Made by a program: the position numbers and the translations under genes
In this document: piece after piece, positions 22,571 to 35,039 of the stretch
How positions within the stretch are numbered: the stretch's first letter is position 1
How the letters are laid out: each line of letters opens with the position of its first letter
Notes under the pieces: generated by a model
Databases searched by the model: none
The model's input: the letters and a program-made list of their open reading frames with translations, nothing else
What the model was told of the DNA's origin: nothing
Origin: Asparagopsis taxiformis
Lineage: Eukaryota; Rhodophyta; Florideophyceae; Bonnemaisoniales; Bonnemaisoniaceae
Length of the DNA stretch: 64,000 bases
Assembly: GCA_030407315.1 (NCBI GenBank)
Contig: JALQPE010000052.1
Coordinates: 1 to 64,000, forward strand
Direction: 5' to 3'

Positions 22571-23083
22571 GGCGAACAAATGTAGAGTTTTTAAGAAAGG
22601 GGTAGTTGGTTGCTGCTTGACCAGGGTGGCGCAAAGCAGAAGTTGGTTCTTTAAAACAAAGTGTCAGCGAGTGGTAGCACTTCGGTGGCTGTTTCCTTTC
22701 CACCCCTGTCCGAACCTTCACAAGATAACTATATCGACTGCTAGCTCATTAATCAATGTAATACTAAAGTAATACTCAAAATATTTTTCCATGCAATTTA
22801 TTGGGCCCCGTAACATCTCTAAGCGTATCTTTGTAGTCCAATCGTATGCATCCGACATTCACTTCTAGAACGATTATTCACATCAAATTTTATGCTGCAA
22901 TCAGTTCATGGCAGACATGATCCACACTGACGTGTCAATTTTGTCAATTGTCCATTCTATTTCTACACCACCTAAACATCTGTTCTCGACCTTTCCAATC
23001 CTCCTATTATATACTAATCTTTAGCAGAAGGTAACGGTTAGGCGTTCACTAATACAACAATTCTATTCCATAGCTATCCCAAC

Positions 23084-24343
23084 ATGCTTCCTCTCGCTCC
23101 AAAAGACGTTATAGAAGTTCAATGGTAACTTTGGCCGTTTAGGAGGAAACGAAAAATTGTGTGGTGGTCTGCAATCGTCAAGGAAATTACTCAGGTCAAG
23201 ACTGAAACAGACCCATTCCTCCATGCATTGCTCGAATACAAAGCTGAATATGGTTTCGACTCTACCCTTTCTCAAGTCAAGATTTCAGATCGTAACGAGC
23301 TCGTCGACAAGGATTCCGGAAGGGTTCTCCCGTGGCGAAGTGGTGAGCTTCGCAGTATGGACTCACCTGCATCCCCAGCAGAGAGAGACCCGGACTACGG
23401 CATTGACCAAACTCGCCACCGCCACCGCGGCATCCTTCAAGATTGCACTGCGGACCAAATGAAGAAGACCATAGCAGAAATGCTGGCAAGATTGGAAAAG
23501 CTGGAGTCAGCTGCCAAACATCCTCTTCCCCCTCCATTCGATTCCAACAGCTCCATGAACTCCTCTGCTCTGACTGTATGTAGCATTCTGTTTCAGAAGC
23601 TTGGTGTGTACACGGACAAGCCCCTCTCCCTCCGGATGACAAAATCCGAGCACTCCAGGGGAATGCGACAAACATCGCAAGAAGAAATCAGAGTACAGGC
23701 TGACTGCTCCCTTGCTCAATTCCGCACTATTGCCATTCAATGCAAGGCGAAAGAGAATCGTGACGTTCTCTTCCAGCCGTCCTTTGAGGACATCACCTTT
23801 CCCTCTGGAAATGAGTCGGATCTTTCCATCATTTTCCCCACCTTTCAGGCACTATGTGACTCCATAGGTACCTCGCAACACGGGTTCCAGAAAATATTGG
23901 TGAAGAGCAGGGCGGAACGCGATGGAGGCAGCTCATCGATTGTCCGAATTTTAGGAAATCTAGTCGACGTTGATTGCTCTCATGATGCTCCTTCTTCCGC
24001 ATTTCTCGTCGGCTCATCTGCTTACGTCCTGTCCAGCCCAGACCAACGTATGACAGTTCTTTGCAGAGACTCCTACGAGTTTGACCACGTCAACAATACA
24101 TTTTTACATCCCCTATGTCTTAGCCAACTATCACAGTCTAGCATCGTGGACTCTTTCCACCTACGTGATACGGCTACTGTTACCTATGGAGCAACGTTTT
24201 CGTTACTGTGGAGACGTATTCAGCGCCGAGCTTCTTACAGCACTTTCCAGCCTCTATCAACCGCCGAGACGTTTGGTACACTACATCTACGCTTACCTTG
24301 CTTTATTTTCAGTGGTACTACTACATGCCAGGAGCTCGATTGA
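23084..24343 (+). pseudogene. Unknown protein G2, paralogue of G1, with an early TAA
   Basis: The ATG at 23084 begins a frame matching G1 (KDVIEVQW, KIVWWSAIV, LEYKAEYGF, VLPWRSGE). An in-frame TAA at 23126-23128 takes the place of the Ser codon after EVEW in G1; the frame is then open for another 405 codons. The Tudor-like N-terminus is followed by a short helix (MKKTIAEMLARLEKLE) and the same unrecognised body: TDKPLSLRMTKSE, QADCSLAQF, SIVRILGNLVD, AFLVGSSAYV, FSLLWRR and CFIFSGTTTCQELD at the end. It converges on H2. A 66-bp palindrome begins three bases after its stop codon. The nonsense codon argues for decay; initiation downstream would lose part of the barrel. Confidence 0.6.
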
Positions 24344-24346
24344 GCT

Positions 24347-24412
24347 AAGACGAGAGATAGCGTCATACCCAATGTCTTCGAAGACATTGGGTATGACGCT
24401 ATCTCTCGTCTT
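24347..24412. repeat. Perfect 66-bp palindrome just after G2
   Basis: AAGACGAGAGATAGCG at 24347 is mirrored by CGCTATCTCTCGTCTT ending at 24412, with complementarity unbroken through the TTCGAA centre at 24379/24380. It sits between the convergent G2 (stop 24341-24343) and H2 (stop at 24804) genes, the position occupied by AATAATACCCGG foldbacks in the G1/H1 pair. Nothing else is evident in 24413-24803. Confidence 0.9.
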
Positions 24413-24803
24413 GGCTTCAATGCGGATTCAGCCACTACCCACCCACCCTCTCCTCCACCTGCCACCTGCAGTCCTGAGAAAAAATGATAAAGTAAATCTA
24501 TCCGTAGTTATCATGTTCCTGGGTATTCCATTCTAGAGCTCCTGTGGCCATCAATTTCTAGTAAAGACGGATACCCTCGCCCCTTCCTACTTCGACTATT
24601 CCACTACCTGTCTCTGCGCTTTTCCTTCGACTTGACACTATCGTCTGACTGGTTTCCTGATGTCTCGTATCTATCTACTTCCATCTATTACAAAATTCAA
24701 CTAAACAGAAATTTTATTTCTTCATTCTTCGTCTACTATACCGAAACCGGTTTCATCCGATACTACTCCCCTTCATTCTCGATTTCATCATCGACAAATA
24801 CCT

Positions 24804-26289
24804 TCACATATTCTTCATCTCCTCCGTCCTCTTCCGTAGACCTGAAGCTCTCCTCCAGCACTGATTCCCCCCCCCATCGTCTACATTCAGTTCTTCATAT
24901 CTATCACGCGATATAGTCAAAACCTCCTCATTCATGAACCGACTACTCACCCGCTCCCCGGGAAGAAGCAGTTTCACTGCTTCATTGATTTCCCGGATTT
25001 GCGCTCCTCCCACCTCTGCTCCACTTTGAAATTTCAAAATCGTTCGGAACCCGTATGCAAGTATGTAGATGAATTGCAAGGAGTATTCTGAACGTCGCAG
25101 GAACATGTTCTTATCAGAACATTGCGTGTAGGCGACTGCAAAGTTCAATGCAACCTCTACTAAATTGATCCTCCTAGTCACAAACCTCTTGTCCGGTTCT
25201 CCAATTATTTGAACTTCGTACTCGACTTTGAATAGCATTTCTTTTCGCACAGCAATGAAGTCGCGAAGAATCTTCATATTCTTGTCATCCATTGCTGCAC
25301 GCTCCGCTGCATTCATTTTCCTCTGCGCCGAGTACAGACTTGGAACTGACTCAATGTCCAGCCCACCGTCGTGCAAATGATGCTCCATTCGGACTGAACC
25401 TTGAAACCCACTGTATAGAACGAATCCAAGATCTCGGATGAACCGGTTTCGCACATGATCTCTGGACTTGTTCATAAAACCCGGTCACTGCCGTCAGTGC
25501 CGATTTCGTCACAGTGATGCCTACCTCCTTTCTGTGCAACGGCCCATTGTCACCAACCTTTCTTCGCTTCTGCTTTCGAGCGGCCCCATCACTTCCCTCG
25601 GACGTCCCATGCATTCCATCCATGCGACCAGAGTCCGTTCCGCGAATTGTCTCTTCAATGGTCCCGGTAGTTACATACCCCCGCGCCCTCCACCGTTCGA
25701 TACCTTCCGACGTTCCATTGGAGCTGGAACGGTCTCCTCCCTCCCTGAAAGAATTGTTTTGACACGTATTCTTGATTAAAGAGGTCACAACTTGGCAGCG
25801 CAATTCAATGTGGTTCCGACCGGCAAGCGTCCTATTGAACACATTCTTTCGCTCATTGCTCTGCCTGGCGAACATCAGCGTATTGATTAGCTGGCATCCG
25901 TTGAAATGCCCATCCCTCTTATCCACCATTGCCTTCGTGTACGTTGGAACAACAGCACACAGCACAGCACACACCATTTCGAACGTGAACGATTTCTCCG
26001 CATCCTGCGCAATGCGGAGACGTTCCCTGTCCTTCTCGGAGGCGATCTTCTTCGGATGTCCTTGTCCCTGGCTCAGAAGCCCATCGACGATGCTCTTGAC
26101 CTCCTGCATATCGGTGTTTAGCATGGAGACAGTCTTGGCGACATTTCCGAGAGTCTCGCGTAATTGAATGGTGCTCTTCTCGACGGCATCCATTTCATCA
26201 CTCAGGGCTTTCAGCTCTAACACTGATTTCGCTATGAACAGAACGTACTTTCCAAACCAGAATCCAACTTTCTGAAGTTGATTGAACAT
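24804..26289 (-). pseudogene. Unknown protein H2, paralogue of H1, one frameshift
   Basis: The ATG at 26289 starts a frame that keeps the coiled-coil head and body fused (VKSIVDGLL then KDRERLRIAQ), confirming that H1 carries a stop at this point. At about 25470 the frame shifts; the downstream part (NKSRDHVRNRFIRDLGF to 24804) continues in another frame. Conserved blocks match H1: LMFARQSNERKNVF, IELRCQVV, RKEMLFKVEYEVQI, RRINLVEVALNFAVAYTQC and LRRSEYSLQFIY. The N-terminal FWFGKYVLFIAK segment is repeated, nearly identical in DNA, at about 60.66 kb. The function is unknown; length and helical character suggest an accessory DNA-binding or structural protein. Confidence 0.58.
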
Positions 26290-26564
26290 GAGAGATGTTT
26301 TTCATATTGATTGAATAGGATAACAAAGTTGATTGAACTACTCGTGCCGTCGAAGACGAGGCGTTTTTACTTCGGAATAGACGCCAGGCCTGACCTGATC
26401 TCTTTCTCTACTCCAGCTCTTATCATCTTGTTTGTTAGTGAAGGGAACTCTGCAATGACGGTGTCAACCGAAATATGTCCCTTCCAAGCCACTGTTGTTC
26501 TCCCCTTGCGAAGCATGGCAGGCCTATACTTACCTGACCATGCGTCTCTTCCATCGTAGACCTC

Positions 26565-28741
26565 CTACCACCGAACACACAGCTGACAAATATCCCCTTC
26601 GTTGTTTTTCTTACAACTCATAATTTGTCCTAGCCAGAACGGCATCTCAGTAGTACAGTGTTCTCCATTTACAGCCACGAAGCGATTCACCGAGTAGGGC
26701 AAGTCTGATAGTGGTATGCAATCTGCAGTCGACATGAGTTCCTCCTCTATCGGGACGACGTTCCGATTCCCTTTTCGATACATGCCATTCATCTCGAAAC
26801 ATTCGGTGAGGTTCCAATGAAAAGAATCTTCCCTTTCCTCATAAACCTGTCGTAGAAGCTCATGTAGCTGATCCATTTTAGAATTGTTATTAACCCTGCT
26901 CTCTTCCGAACGAAAACGGAGCAGGACCTCATGTCGATCTGGAGGAGAACGTATGATATTACTCGGTGTTCGTTTCAGTTCAGGAGGCTTAACCAGGAAA
27001 CCATTCAGCCCCGGAGTGAGAACTGGGAGAGGCTTCCATTTGTCTTCACAAAATATCTTAACATCGCATGCAGGTCTGTAAAAGTCATAACTTTTTCCTG
27101 TATCTTGGGATCGGTGAAACCTGAAGTATCTGAATTTTGAGAAAGCATGCACTTTTCCAACCGAATTCTCACTCCGGCAGAGACCGGAGAAGTTTGCCAC
27201 GTGCAACATACGAGAGACAGAGGGTTCCGGAGTATAGGACACTCTGAGTTGTTCAACTAAATCTTCCATAGTGACAGCGTTGTGGGAACGTAGCCTGCGA
27301 GAGGTACAGCTAAAGGCCTGGTCGATGTCTGCATGGGTGTGGCCGATGGGTAGGAAAGAAGCGTGTACTTCTTCAAATACACCCCAAGCAACGAGACATT
27401 CTAGATAGCAAAACAGAAACGTGTTCTTGTTCTCTCTTGTGCAATTGTCTACCTGCAAGTACAGTGTTCCCTGAAGACTCGAACCCATAGCCTTTTTGGT
27501 AAGAGTCCTGTGAATTGCCTCGATGATATGACTTGCCCCAGTTTCGAATTCAGCAGTAAGTGTGTACAACGAAAGATGCTTTCGGACACCATGTTCGAGA
27601 ACACCTATGAGTCTCACCTTCAAACTATGACCAACAGTCGCTTTTGTACATACCGTGAAATGGGGAAGACCGTATCCTGATTGATCAGCCCCGTCTACGA
27701 TCAGAGACGTGAGCCTGGAGGGATATAGTGACGCTTCTTCACACTTCTTTTGATACTCCCTGCGTTCCCGTGCCACCATCTCGATATGACGCTGGCGACG
27801 TTCCAGAAGCGGAGCAGTGCGTTGAATATCTGTCCCGATGGCTTCCAGTTTATCACGTATGTACTCACATTCCGAACATTTCGTGAACCTCTGGACACGT
27901 CAAACCTTGATATTCGCACAAAACGTGTTCCAGGTGTTGTAGAAGTAGCTCAAAGTTGGTGGGTTCCGGTCCGAGTATAATAACGTAAATTGGTCGCAGA
28001 ACATCTCGTACACAGCCTCCTTCTCGAAAAGAGGCAGATGCTTCTCTCCACTGTCTGGCATCATATCAGCAGTCGAGGCAGACAAGCCTTCAAGGAAGCA
28101 GATCACTGCATCTCTATGTGGAGAGCCAGAAATTCGTTTCGGAGAAGCCATAAATGGAAGACTCCCATTCTGGCAAGCTTTCTTTACCGAGGTCTGCAGG
28201 TGTCGTGAAAACTTGAAGCTGAACTCGAGGAATTCGCAACACACAGGCTTCCCAGAGAAGTAGAACCGGTTACTGTTTGGTTCCAGTAGAGCGTGCAGAT
28301 ACCTGCGGCGATCGTCCCTGTTGTACAACAAAACTCGTTCTGCTTCATTCCGAAGGAAAACATGGTCAGTTTTTCTGAAGCATCCCTTATTGCAGCATGG
28401 TATTCTTCTTATATCTGTTTTGGGCAGTGACAAACTGAATTTCACCCGCCTCTCTAGCATGCTGCTCTTTCGACGAACTGAACTGGACCTCGTCACACTT
28501 CATAATTCTTCCTGTGTTGTAGTCGTGAAAATGGTTTATACGTCGAAGCCGTGGATCGGAAAGAGTCGGAAGAAGTACCCACTATTCCATGCATCACTTC
28601 ATCGTGGCTACGCGGCATAGATATGGTTTCAACAGAAGGAGCGTGTTCTGATTCGGAGTCCCTAGAAAGAGATTTCATGTATGATTCGGCTTTCTCCAGT
28701 GCGTCATTCCTAGCTTTGGCGAGATGAAAACGCGGAGCCAT
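26565..28741 (-). pseudogene. DUF7869-like transposase-type protein, broken
   Basis: Three pieces read minus-strand: 28741-28493, 28496-27900 and 27779-26565. The last two share a frame and are separated only by an in-frame TGA at 27900-27902; the sequence between reads VQRFTKCSECEYI, a zinc-knuckle-like CxxC. The core has LIVDGADQSGYGLP, then LYLQVDNCTRENKNTFLF, then FEEVHASFLPIGHTHADIDQAF and SRRLRSHN. This D...DN..ENKN...GHTH.DIDQ.FS pattern is that of the DUF7869 family, regarded as transposase- or integrase-related. The tail ends in a small PFWLGQI module. A 1-nt shift near 28493 breaks the N-terminus. It is probably a dead transposon gene. Flanking 26290-26564 and 28742-29168 show nothing I recognise. 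Confidence 0.7.
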
Positions 28742-29168
28742 CTGCAGTGGGAGCAGAACGAATTATCTCTGAACGGTAGTTAGATTTGCAGGTAGTGTGG
28801 AAAAGAGATGGCTGCAAGACGAGTATATCGGTTGATCAAGATGCATGGTGAGTAGGAATGACACCGGTGAGACGTTCATCTAATATGGGTGCAGAGTGGC
28901 CTCCTCGACGGCGATAGTTGGCCCAGGATACAGCGCCAAATACCTATGTCAAATCAATCTCTGTTGTGAATGGAGTACGGCTGATTGGTTGATTTGTCCT
29001 CTTCATGCGCCCATGATTACGGGGAAAAATGGCAACAATCTTTCCTCTCTGAAGGTTTACAAATGGTACGAAACAGAGCTAAAGGTTTATTGCAGCGGTT
29101 TTGTTCAAATCTGCCGAGCGAAACTATACGTAATAAGACTAAGACAACGGCCTCATCTTGTTCAAGTC

Positions 29169-31783
29169 TCATGCGAATATCCCGTTCAGCCCCTTCAAAG
29201 TTCCAGGAGGAGGTTCAATACCACCGTATTTGTACGGGTAAGGACAATCCAAACAACATTCGTTCGGTTCGAACATATAACAAGATACAAGTTTCTGATC
29301 CTCACCTTGAAAGTTCGCTAGAGGTACATTGTGTATTGTAGTTTGGAACCTCTCATCACTAGTTCCTGCACAAAGGAGAGACGCTTTTCCGACGACCTGA
29401 TCCAAAATGTATAGTTCAACAGAATCTCCTCCTTTCAGTACTCTCTCTATTCCTTCGATAGTGGATTTACTGGCATTTGTATTATCATCTTTTCCCATTT
29501 TCTGTAGCGAACAGATTTTCGGTTGGCTTAGCAGAACGCCATCCTCTGCATGGTTCCCTGTTCTCCTCTTCTTCGATCCAATACGTGATCTCAGATCATT
29601 ATGATACAAAGCATCGGCAATAGAACGAAGCCTTTCATGAGCGAGACGGAAAATCTTGGTACTAGCTTCCAAAACCACATATGAACGGGCTGTCTTCATC
29701 GCTGCGATCGCAGTAGTAAGTGTTCCTCCGTAAACATCAATAACTGAACCCCTCTCAGGACAAAACGTGTTGATTATCTCGGATAACATTCCAATATGTT
29801 TCTCTTCTGCTAAAACAGGAGATTTTGTTCGTGGAGTGAGAAGTTTGTCTTTCGAAACGGGAATTCTGGACATTGCAGCGAATTTCCGTTTCGTTTCTGT
29901 TGGGACGAGGTGATATTGGCTTCGAAGGTCTGGCTTGAAACCGTCCTTACGATGTCCGGGAGCCCTGGCAACAACTGCAAACTCGCACGCGTTTTGTGGG
30001 AACATATCTCCGCGATGTACTTGTACAGTGTTCGTGTCTTTCATGAATACGAAAGGGTATTCCGGACCGTCGAAACCGACGTTTCTCAGCTCATGCAGGA
30101 ATGATGGAATGTTTCGGAATGATACAAAACAGAAAAACCAGCCACCTGGCTTCAAGGCTCTCCTTGCAAACTGTCATAATGCATTGATTTCCTTATCACT
30201 TATGAAATTGTTATATGCGGTATTACGAAGGGATTTAGAATTCGGAGTTCCATACGGAGGGTCGGTAAGAACTAAATCCTGAAGAGGGTACTCATCTGTC
30301 CATATTTCCTTGTCGAAGTCCTGCCATTTCATCTGATAGCATCTAATTCCCATTTCAAGAACGTAGTCTTTTCTTTCTGGCTCATTCGTACCAGATGAAC
30401 CGCGTTTAGAATGAAGGTTGAGGCGGTCTGAGTTGATACTAGGTGAAGCAGAGACATCGTTCTCTGTTATCATTCGGTCGACTGGAATAGAAGTTTTCGG
30501 TCCGGTGATAACCTTTTCAGAAGCGTCGACTTCATCTTGTACAGATTCTTGCGTTATCTGGCTCATCTTCGGTACCGAGACTATATCCTCATCACATATT
30601 TCGGGGCCTAGTTGAGGAACACTATCTTCCTTCGAGACATCTTTTTGTTTCTCTTCTTTCGCGTCCCTTGTATCTGCATTTTCGTTATCGGCTGCCGTCT
30701 TGCCAATTTCCTGACAGAAAGAATCGGGATCTGGGTCTTTTCGATGGCTTTCCCGATACTTCTTTTCCTTCATGGGAGCAATTTGAGGGCAAACTTTCCG
30801 GTACTGCTTCAAAAGAGCATCCAGAATATTATAATCATTTCCCATGTTCTCCATAACATCAGTATCGAACTTTGATGAGCGAAGTAGATTCAGCCTGATT
30901 GATTCCATGCCCTTTGGCCATACCTGTCCTTCATGAAGAACCTCGAACTTACGCGCTTCTTTCATCGCTGCGCATGTGTATTCGTATTGCTGGAGGGTAT
31001 CTTTGTATGATACTGGTTTGAATTTATTCAATCTGGAGATTCCCCGAAGCCTGTAAAGAGTATGAACTTGGTTGCAGATTTCAAAGATGTTATATTCACA
31101 AATTTGCGATACACGCGACAGTCAACGCTTGTCATTGGGGTATTAGTACCCTTTCTCCGAGTTTTCACTGCCATAATGTTGCTAGAAGGAGGTTCTGCCA
31201 AGTCTGGATGCTCCGAATTCATAATTGTTCCAATCTCTTCGATCACTCGCGCAGGAAGGCGCAATGCCGTCGCAGCAGTCTGTCTGACGGTGTTATCCTT
31301 GAGGTGGGAGCAACCATCATATGCGGCAGCAACTTGTTTGGCTGTAGGTGGCTTTGAGGTCATGCTCTGCATCCGGTGGGCTTCTTCTTTCATTCCGCTC
31401 AGGATATCATAGAACGTGGTTTCGACATATAGTGTTGCATCATGCTTTCGGTTCTGATGTCTGCCTAGTTGTTTCAGAACTTGGATAGAATGACCTCCTT
31501 TCAGTATCGTGACAGGCCACATAAAAGAGTCCCACCTCTCCGGGTTCTCATCCATTAACTCCTGGATTGCAGTCAGTCTGTGCATACCGTCAACAACTCC
31601 GTACCAAACGGAACGGCATTCGGACTTCTCTTTTGCCTCACTGTCAGAAAGAAAATCACCCTGAGGACCGCGTATCGTTTTGAAAAAGTCAATAATGTGA
31701 CGCTGGAACGACCCGTTCAACTCGACTACGATCGATCGCATTGTCGGAACCCGAAATGAATCCATCAATTCCGTTTGTTTCAT
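29169..31783 (-). pseudogene. ParB/DGQHR-like DNA methyltransferase without SET domain (D), broken
   Basis: The ATG at 31783 starts a ParB-like domain with VVDGMHRLTAIQ at codons about 62-73 and a helical extension. A frameshift near 31030 leads into a charged linker and the methyltransferase: LVLTDPPYGTPNSKS (motif IV) near 30260. An in-frame TGA at 30174-30176 follows. The frame then resumes at once with a LKPGGWFFCFVSF strand and, near 29740, GSVIDVYGGTLTTAIAA (motif I, with Gly for the usual Ser). Motif IV before I is the beta-class order, as in genes C and E. The C-terminus ends in a short tail (PPPGTLKGLNGIFA) and no SET domain is visible. Two disruptions suggest decay. The last 90 residues are unassigned. 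Confidence 0.65.
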
Positions 31784-33489
31784 CTTGTTCTTGACATTGT
31801 GCTGACTTTATGTTTCCAGAAAATATCGTCTTCAATCGCAACACACCAGAGCGCACCACTTGTCAAACAGCAGTGAGTGGGATGCATGCCCGCGGATCAA
31901 CACGTGTGGTCGTAGACCCTTCCATGACGTCTGCAAATAAGGCGATATTAGTGTGCTTCATGGTGGAAGTACCCGGTTCCTCTTCTAGAGGACCTGATTT
32001 GGAACTGAGCCTGGACCCGCTCCTCTTGAAGAATCTCGTCATGTCATCCAGTTCTGAAATAATGAAGTGCCGGGTAAGAAATGAAGGGGAAACAGAACCT
32101 ATAAAACTCTGCATCAATTTCTCGCACTTTCGCATGAAGGACTTGAAATGATTGTCATGAACGCCATACTCAAGTATAGTGTACTTCCAATGTGAACGGT
32201 CATTTCGGGTTTGGGCCAGTGTACTATGCATGGTGAAGCATCTTGGCCATGCAGGGCACGACACGGCTCAAACCGGATTACGACGGCGGTGGTGGCCCGT
32301 GTATCGTGGTTCCCATTACTAGGGAGACAATTGAAGTGGATAGGAGACGCAAGCACTCTCCCAATGATTGCCAATCAGAAATATCAGTAGCGGGGTATTG
32401 TAAAAATTATATTGCGCCGGGCCGTGTCTATCCAGATGATGGAATGATTTGGCAATCTGATTTGCTATATTGCTCACAACACTTGGCATATTTTTTTCAT
32501 ATTTCCCAGGAATGGCCCATCTCACCAGGACTATTTCCTATACAGCAAATGGGCCGTACACATCATCTTTTCGCTGCTAATAGCAGGAATTTCTGAACAG
32601 GTTTCGCCACCTTACCCTGCGATACCAATATTACCGAACAGGTCTGAGTATCTTTCACACTGAAAAACCATTCTCATGTCCCCATTGCAATGCCATTTTT
32701 CAGTAAACAGCGCAGCTACCAGGTTTCTTTCATCCCTTACTACATTCCATATCCTACATTACACCTTAGAGTACATTCCTACCCACCGCAACTTAGACGA
32801 TAAACAATGCATATTAGAAATAGAAACTCAGACCGAAAGAACATTATTATTGCTTGAACGGTGCACAAAGCAGGCCTGCCGAAACGTAGTACGTCGTACT
32901 GTTCTCAAACTACAGAAGCTTGATTCGATTTTTGTACAACTAAAATGGTGTTTACAAGGTTCAGGTGCAATAGCATGCAACTTGATACATATAAATTGTA
33001 GAACATTTACATTATGACTCCATTCAATGAACAGAATATTGTTCTACGAACATGTGGAATAATAACGGGAGCAGATAATGAATCGTTCCCACCAAGAGTA
33101 TTCGGATTAGAGATCAGACAGATAACAAGTCTTTCCACAGTCATTGCTGGTTGAACTACGACTGGCACGCTGGAATCCTTCAATTCAAGAGAGTTCCGGG
33201 CGTCCAATGAGATCGATGGATTCAAGGCTCATAATTCAAGAAGTACATCTCGTTCCGAAAAGTACAGAAAGCGCTCATTTGTGACATATTTACATCCTGA
33301 GCGTTTATAACTGATTAGAAGCTGGTTCCCGTTCTGGTATAAAGCAGGACATGTGCTGCAAGTCCCCGACACTTTCGCCCCATACCACCTCCATCAACAA
33401 TGACCGAATCATCAGGATCTAAAATAGACCGACTGTCTTTCGCGATGAAAGGACAGGTGTCCTCTATCAGGAAGAGAAATCTGAACAGG
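31784..33489. other. No recognisable gene
   Basis: I see no supported gene. Minus-strand frames at 33007-33225 and 33315-33584 have protein-like composition but include the palindrome at 33490 and match nothing I know. Stretches of 31.8-32.6 kb read as overlapping short frames in both strands with no consistent signal. Confidence 0.4.
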
Positions 33490-33573
33490 GCAAAAATCAT
33501 AGCGAAAAAGTCCGAAGAATCTTCGGACTTTTTCGCTATGATTTTTGCAATTCTCCATCTGATGGAGAATTGC
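33490..33573. repeat. Two adjoining hairpins, stems of 29 and 12 bp
   Basis: GCAAAAATCATAGCGAAAAA begins a perfect 29-bp stem with a single-base loop (33490-33548). The last bases of its right arm start a second hairpin, GCAATTCTCCAT-CTG-ATGGAGAATTGC (about 33547-33573). The stretch 33574-34275 shows no gene. Confidence 0.88.
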
Positions 33574-34275
33574 ACAAGGTACAATGCTGTTCCCGGCGCT
33601 GCTTCGAAATTGCAGCCAGCGAAGATGTTGAAACGAATTGGTCGCTTACCGATCGTTTATTGAATCTGCGAGCTCACTACATTATTTGTATTCTCGCCGA
33701 GGTGCGCCGGCGGTGCTAAGGACAGCCTGTTCATGGCTACTCCAGACAGACTGTCACTGACAGTCTGTCCTAGCAAGCACCCGCTGCCAATCTGGTACAC
33801 GTGGGCTTCTCTATCATATCGTCCACACGTGTACACTAATCATAACATTTTCCCTGTGCCATGATGGCAACCCATCCTGGCATTTCTAATTGCTAATTGA
33901 AACTATGACAAACAAATTGAAACTTCAGACGCTATTATCTCCATGAAGAAAGGTCGTAGAAGCTTCGGAGAAGTTGCTACCCGACTAATTCGGGCACGCT
34001 GAACACGATGAGATAGGTTTCGGAGCGCCTAGAGCACTCTTTCTAGGAGAAATCGAGGGTCAAAGTTTTCTCACGTAATTGAGCCCCTCAGGGCGAATTC
34101 CAGTGCTTCAACAGAAGATCTAGTAAGGGACTCGTTTCGCGTCGTTGAGTATGATCGTACGAGACGACAGCGCTACTTAGTATCGTTATATGAGCCGGTG
34201 TCGGAGATGTACGCATATCGCGGGAGTGCCGTCTGCTATCAATTCTGAACGCAGGTATTCGGCTTCTCCCGCGAG

Positions 34276-34866
34276 ATGCAGTGGTCAAACAAAAAACCAC
34301 TGAAAAAAGCTGCGCAACTGGCGATCGAGAAAAAAAAGGGGGGAGAGTGTGAACGTTGTGAGCGCTGTATGCGACTCCGCTCTCCATCTCCTCACCATCG
34401 AGTACGCTTGCCGGCAGACAAAGCGCATCAATCCGCGCCGAAAAATTCGCACATTGACACGTGCAGTGCACAGAAATCTGATATGGACCAACATCTAGCG
34501 ACGCAAACACAGCCGCAATCTCCTACGGACAAAAATGAAGTGTCGCGTGCTGAGCAGCAGTTTCAACCCTCCAAAGCTACTGAAAAGCCCATCGTGCAAC
34601 AGTCCGAAAATTCGGAGACGCTTTCGATTCACGAAGAAACGGCGCCGCCGAGTCTTCTGAGTGCTACACAATCGGGAAAGAAGTTATTTCTGGTGGTCAA
34701 AGGGGATCAGTGTAAGGATGAGGAGCCGTTCTGGGTGGCGAGAACACATAGAATTACGCGCAAGGGAAACCGTATCGCAAAATTGATGGTCGGAGTAGGT
34801 ACAAACCGTGCTTTGTGCTCGGCACTCCTACACCCTGGATTGACACAATTGCGCTTACTTCGGTGA
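34276..34866 (+). CDS. Hypothetical 196-residue protein with a DUF7869-type tail module
   Basis: An ATG at 34276 opens an uninterrupted frame. The first 70 residues are basic with a CERCERC cluster. Residues 75-150 are Gln/Ser/Thr-rich and disordered. Residues about 155-185 read LFLVVKGDQCKDEEPFWVARTHRI, resembling the tail of the gene at 26565 (FVAVNGEHCTTEMPFWLGQI). I infer a fragment of a transposase C-terminus or a stand-alone copy of that module. It has no companion gene, and it may not be expressed. Confidence 0.35.
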   Translation: MQWSNKKPLKKAAQLAIEKKKGGECERCERCMRLRSPSPHHRVRLPADKAHQSAPKNSHIDTCSAQKSDMDQHLATQTQPQSPTDKNEVSRAEQQFQPSKATEKPIVQQSENSETLSIHEETAPPSLLSATQSGKKLFLVVKGDQCKDEEPFWVARTHRITRKGNRIAKLMVGVGTNRALCSALLHPGLTQLRLLR

Positions 34867-35039
34867 TTACAACGTTTGACTCGCTAGTGGACGGAAAGTT
34901 AGATGGTGCAACCTGTGATCGAGTACGAGAGCAGTTTCCATCGTTTAAATAAGTTGGTAAGACCGTTCACATAAATGTATGTCGTTCAGAATCTCTTTAA
35001 TGCCACTCACTCATTCATAATAATTCATATTGCAAAGTG

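Noticed and set aside
27900..30176. Alternative genetic code with TGA as sense
   Set aside because: Intact large genes end in TGA, TAA or TAG in the usual way and disrupted genes include TAA stops too.
33007..33584. Minus-strand frames with protein-like composition
   Set aside because: They cross the 33490 hairpin and contain stops; I could not match them to any family or to other proteins in the window.
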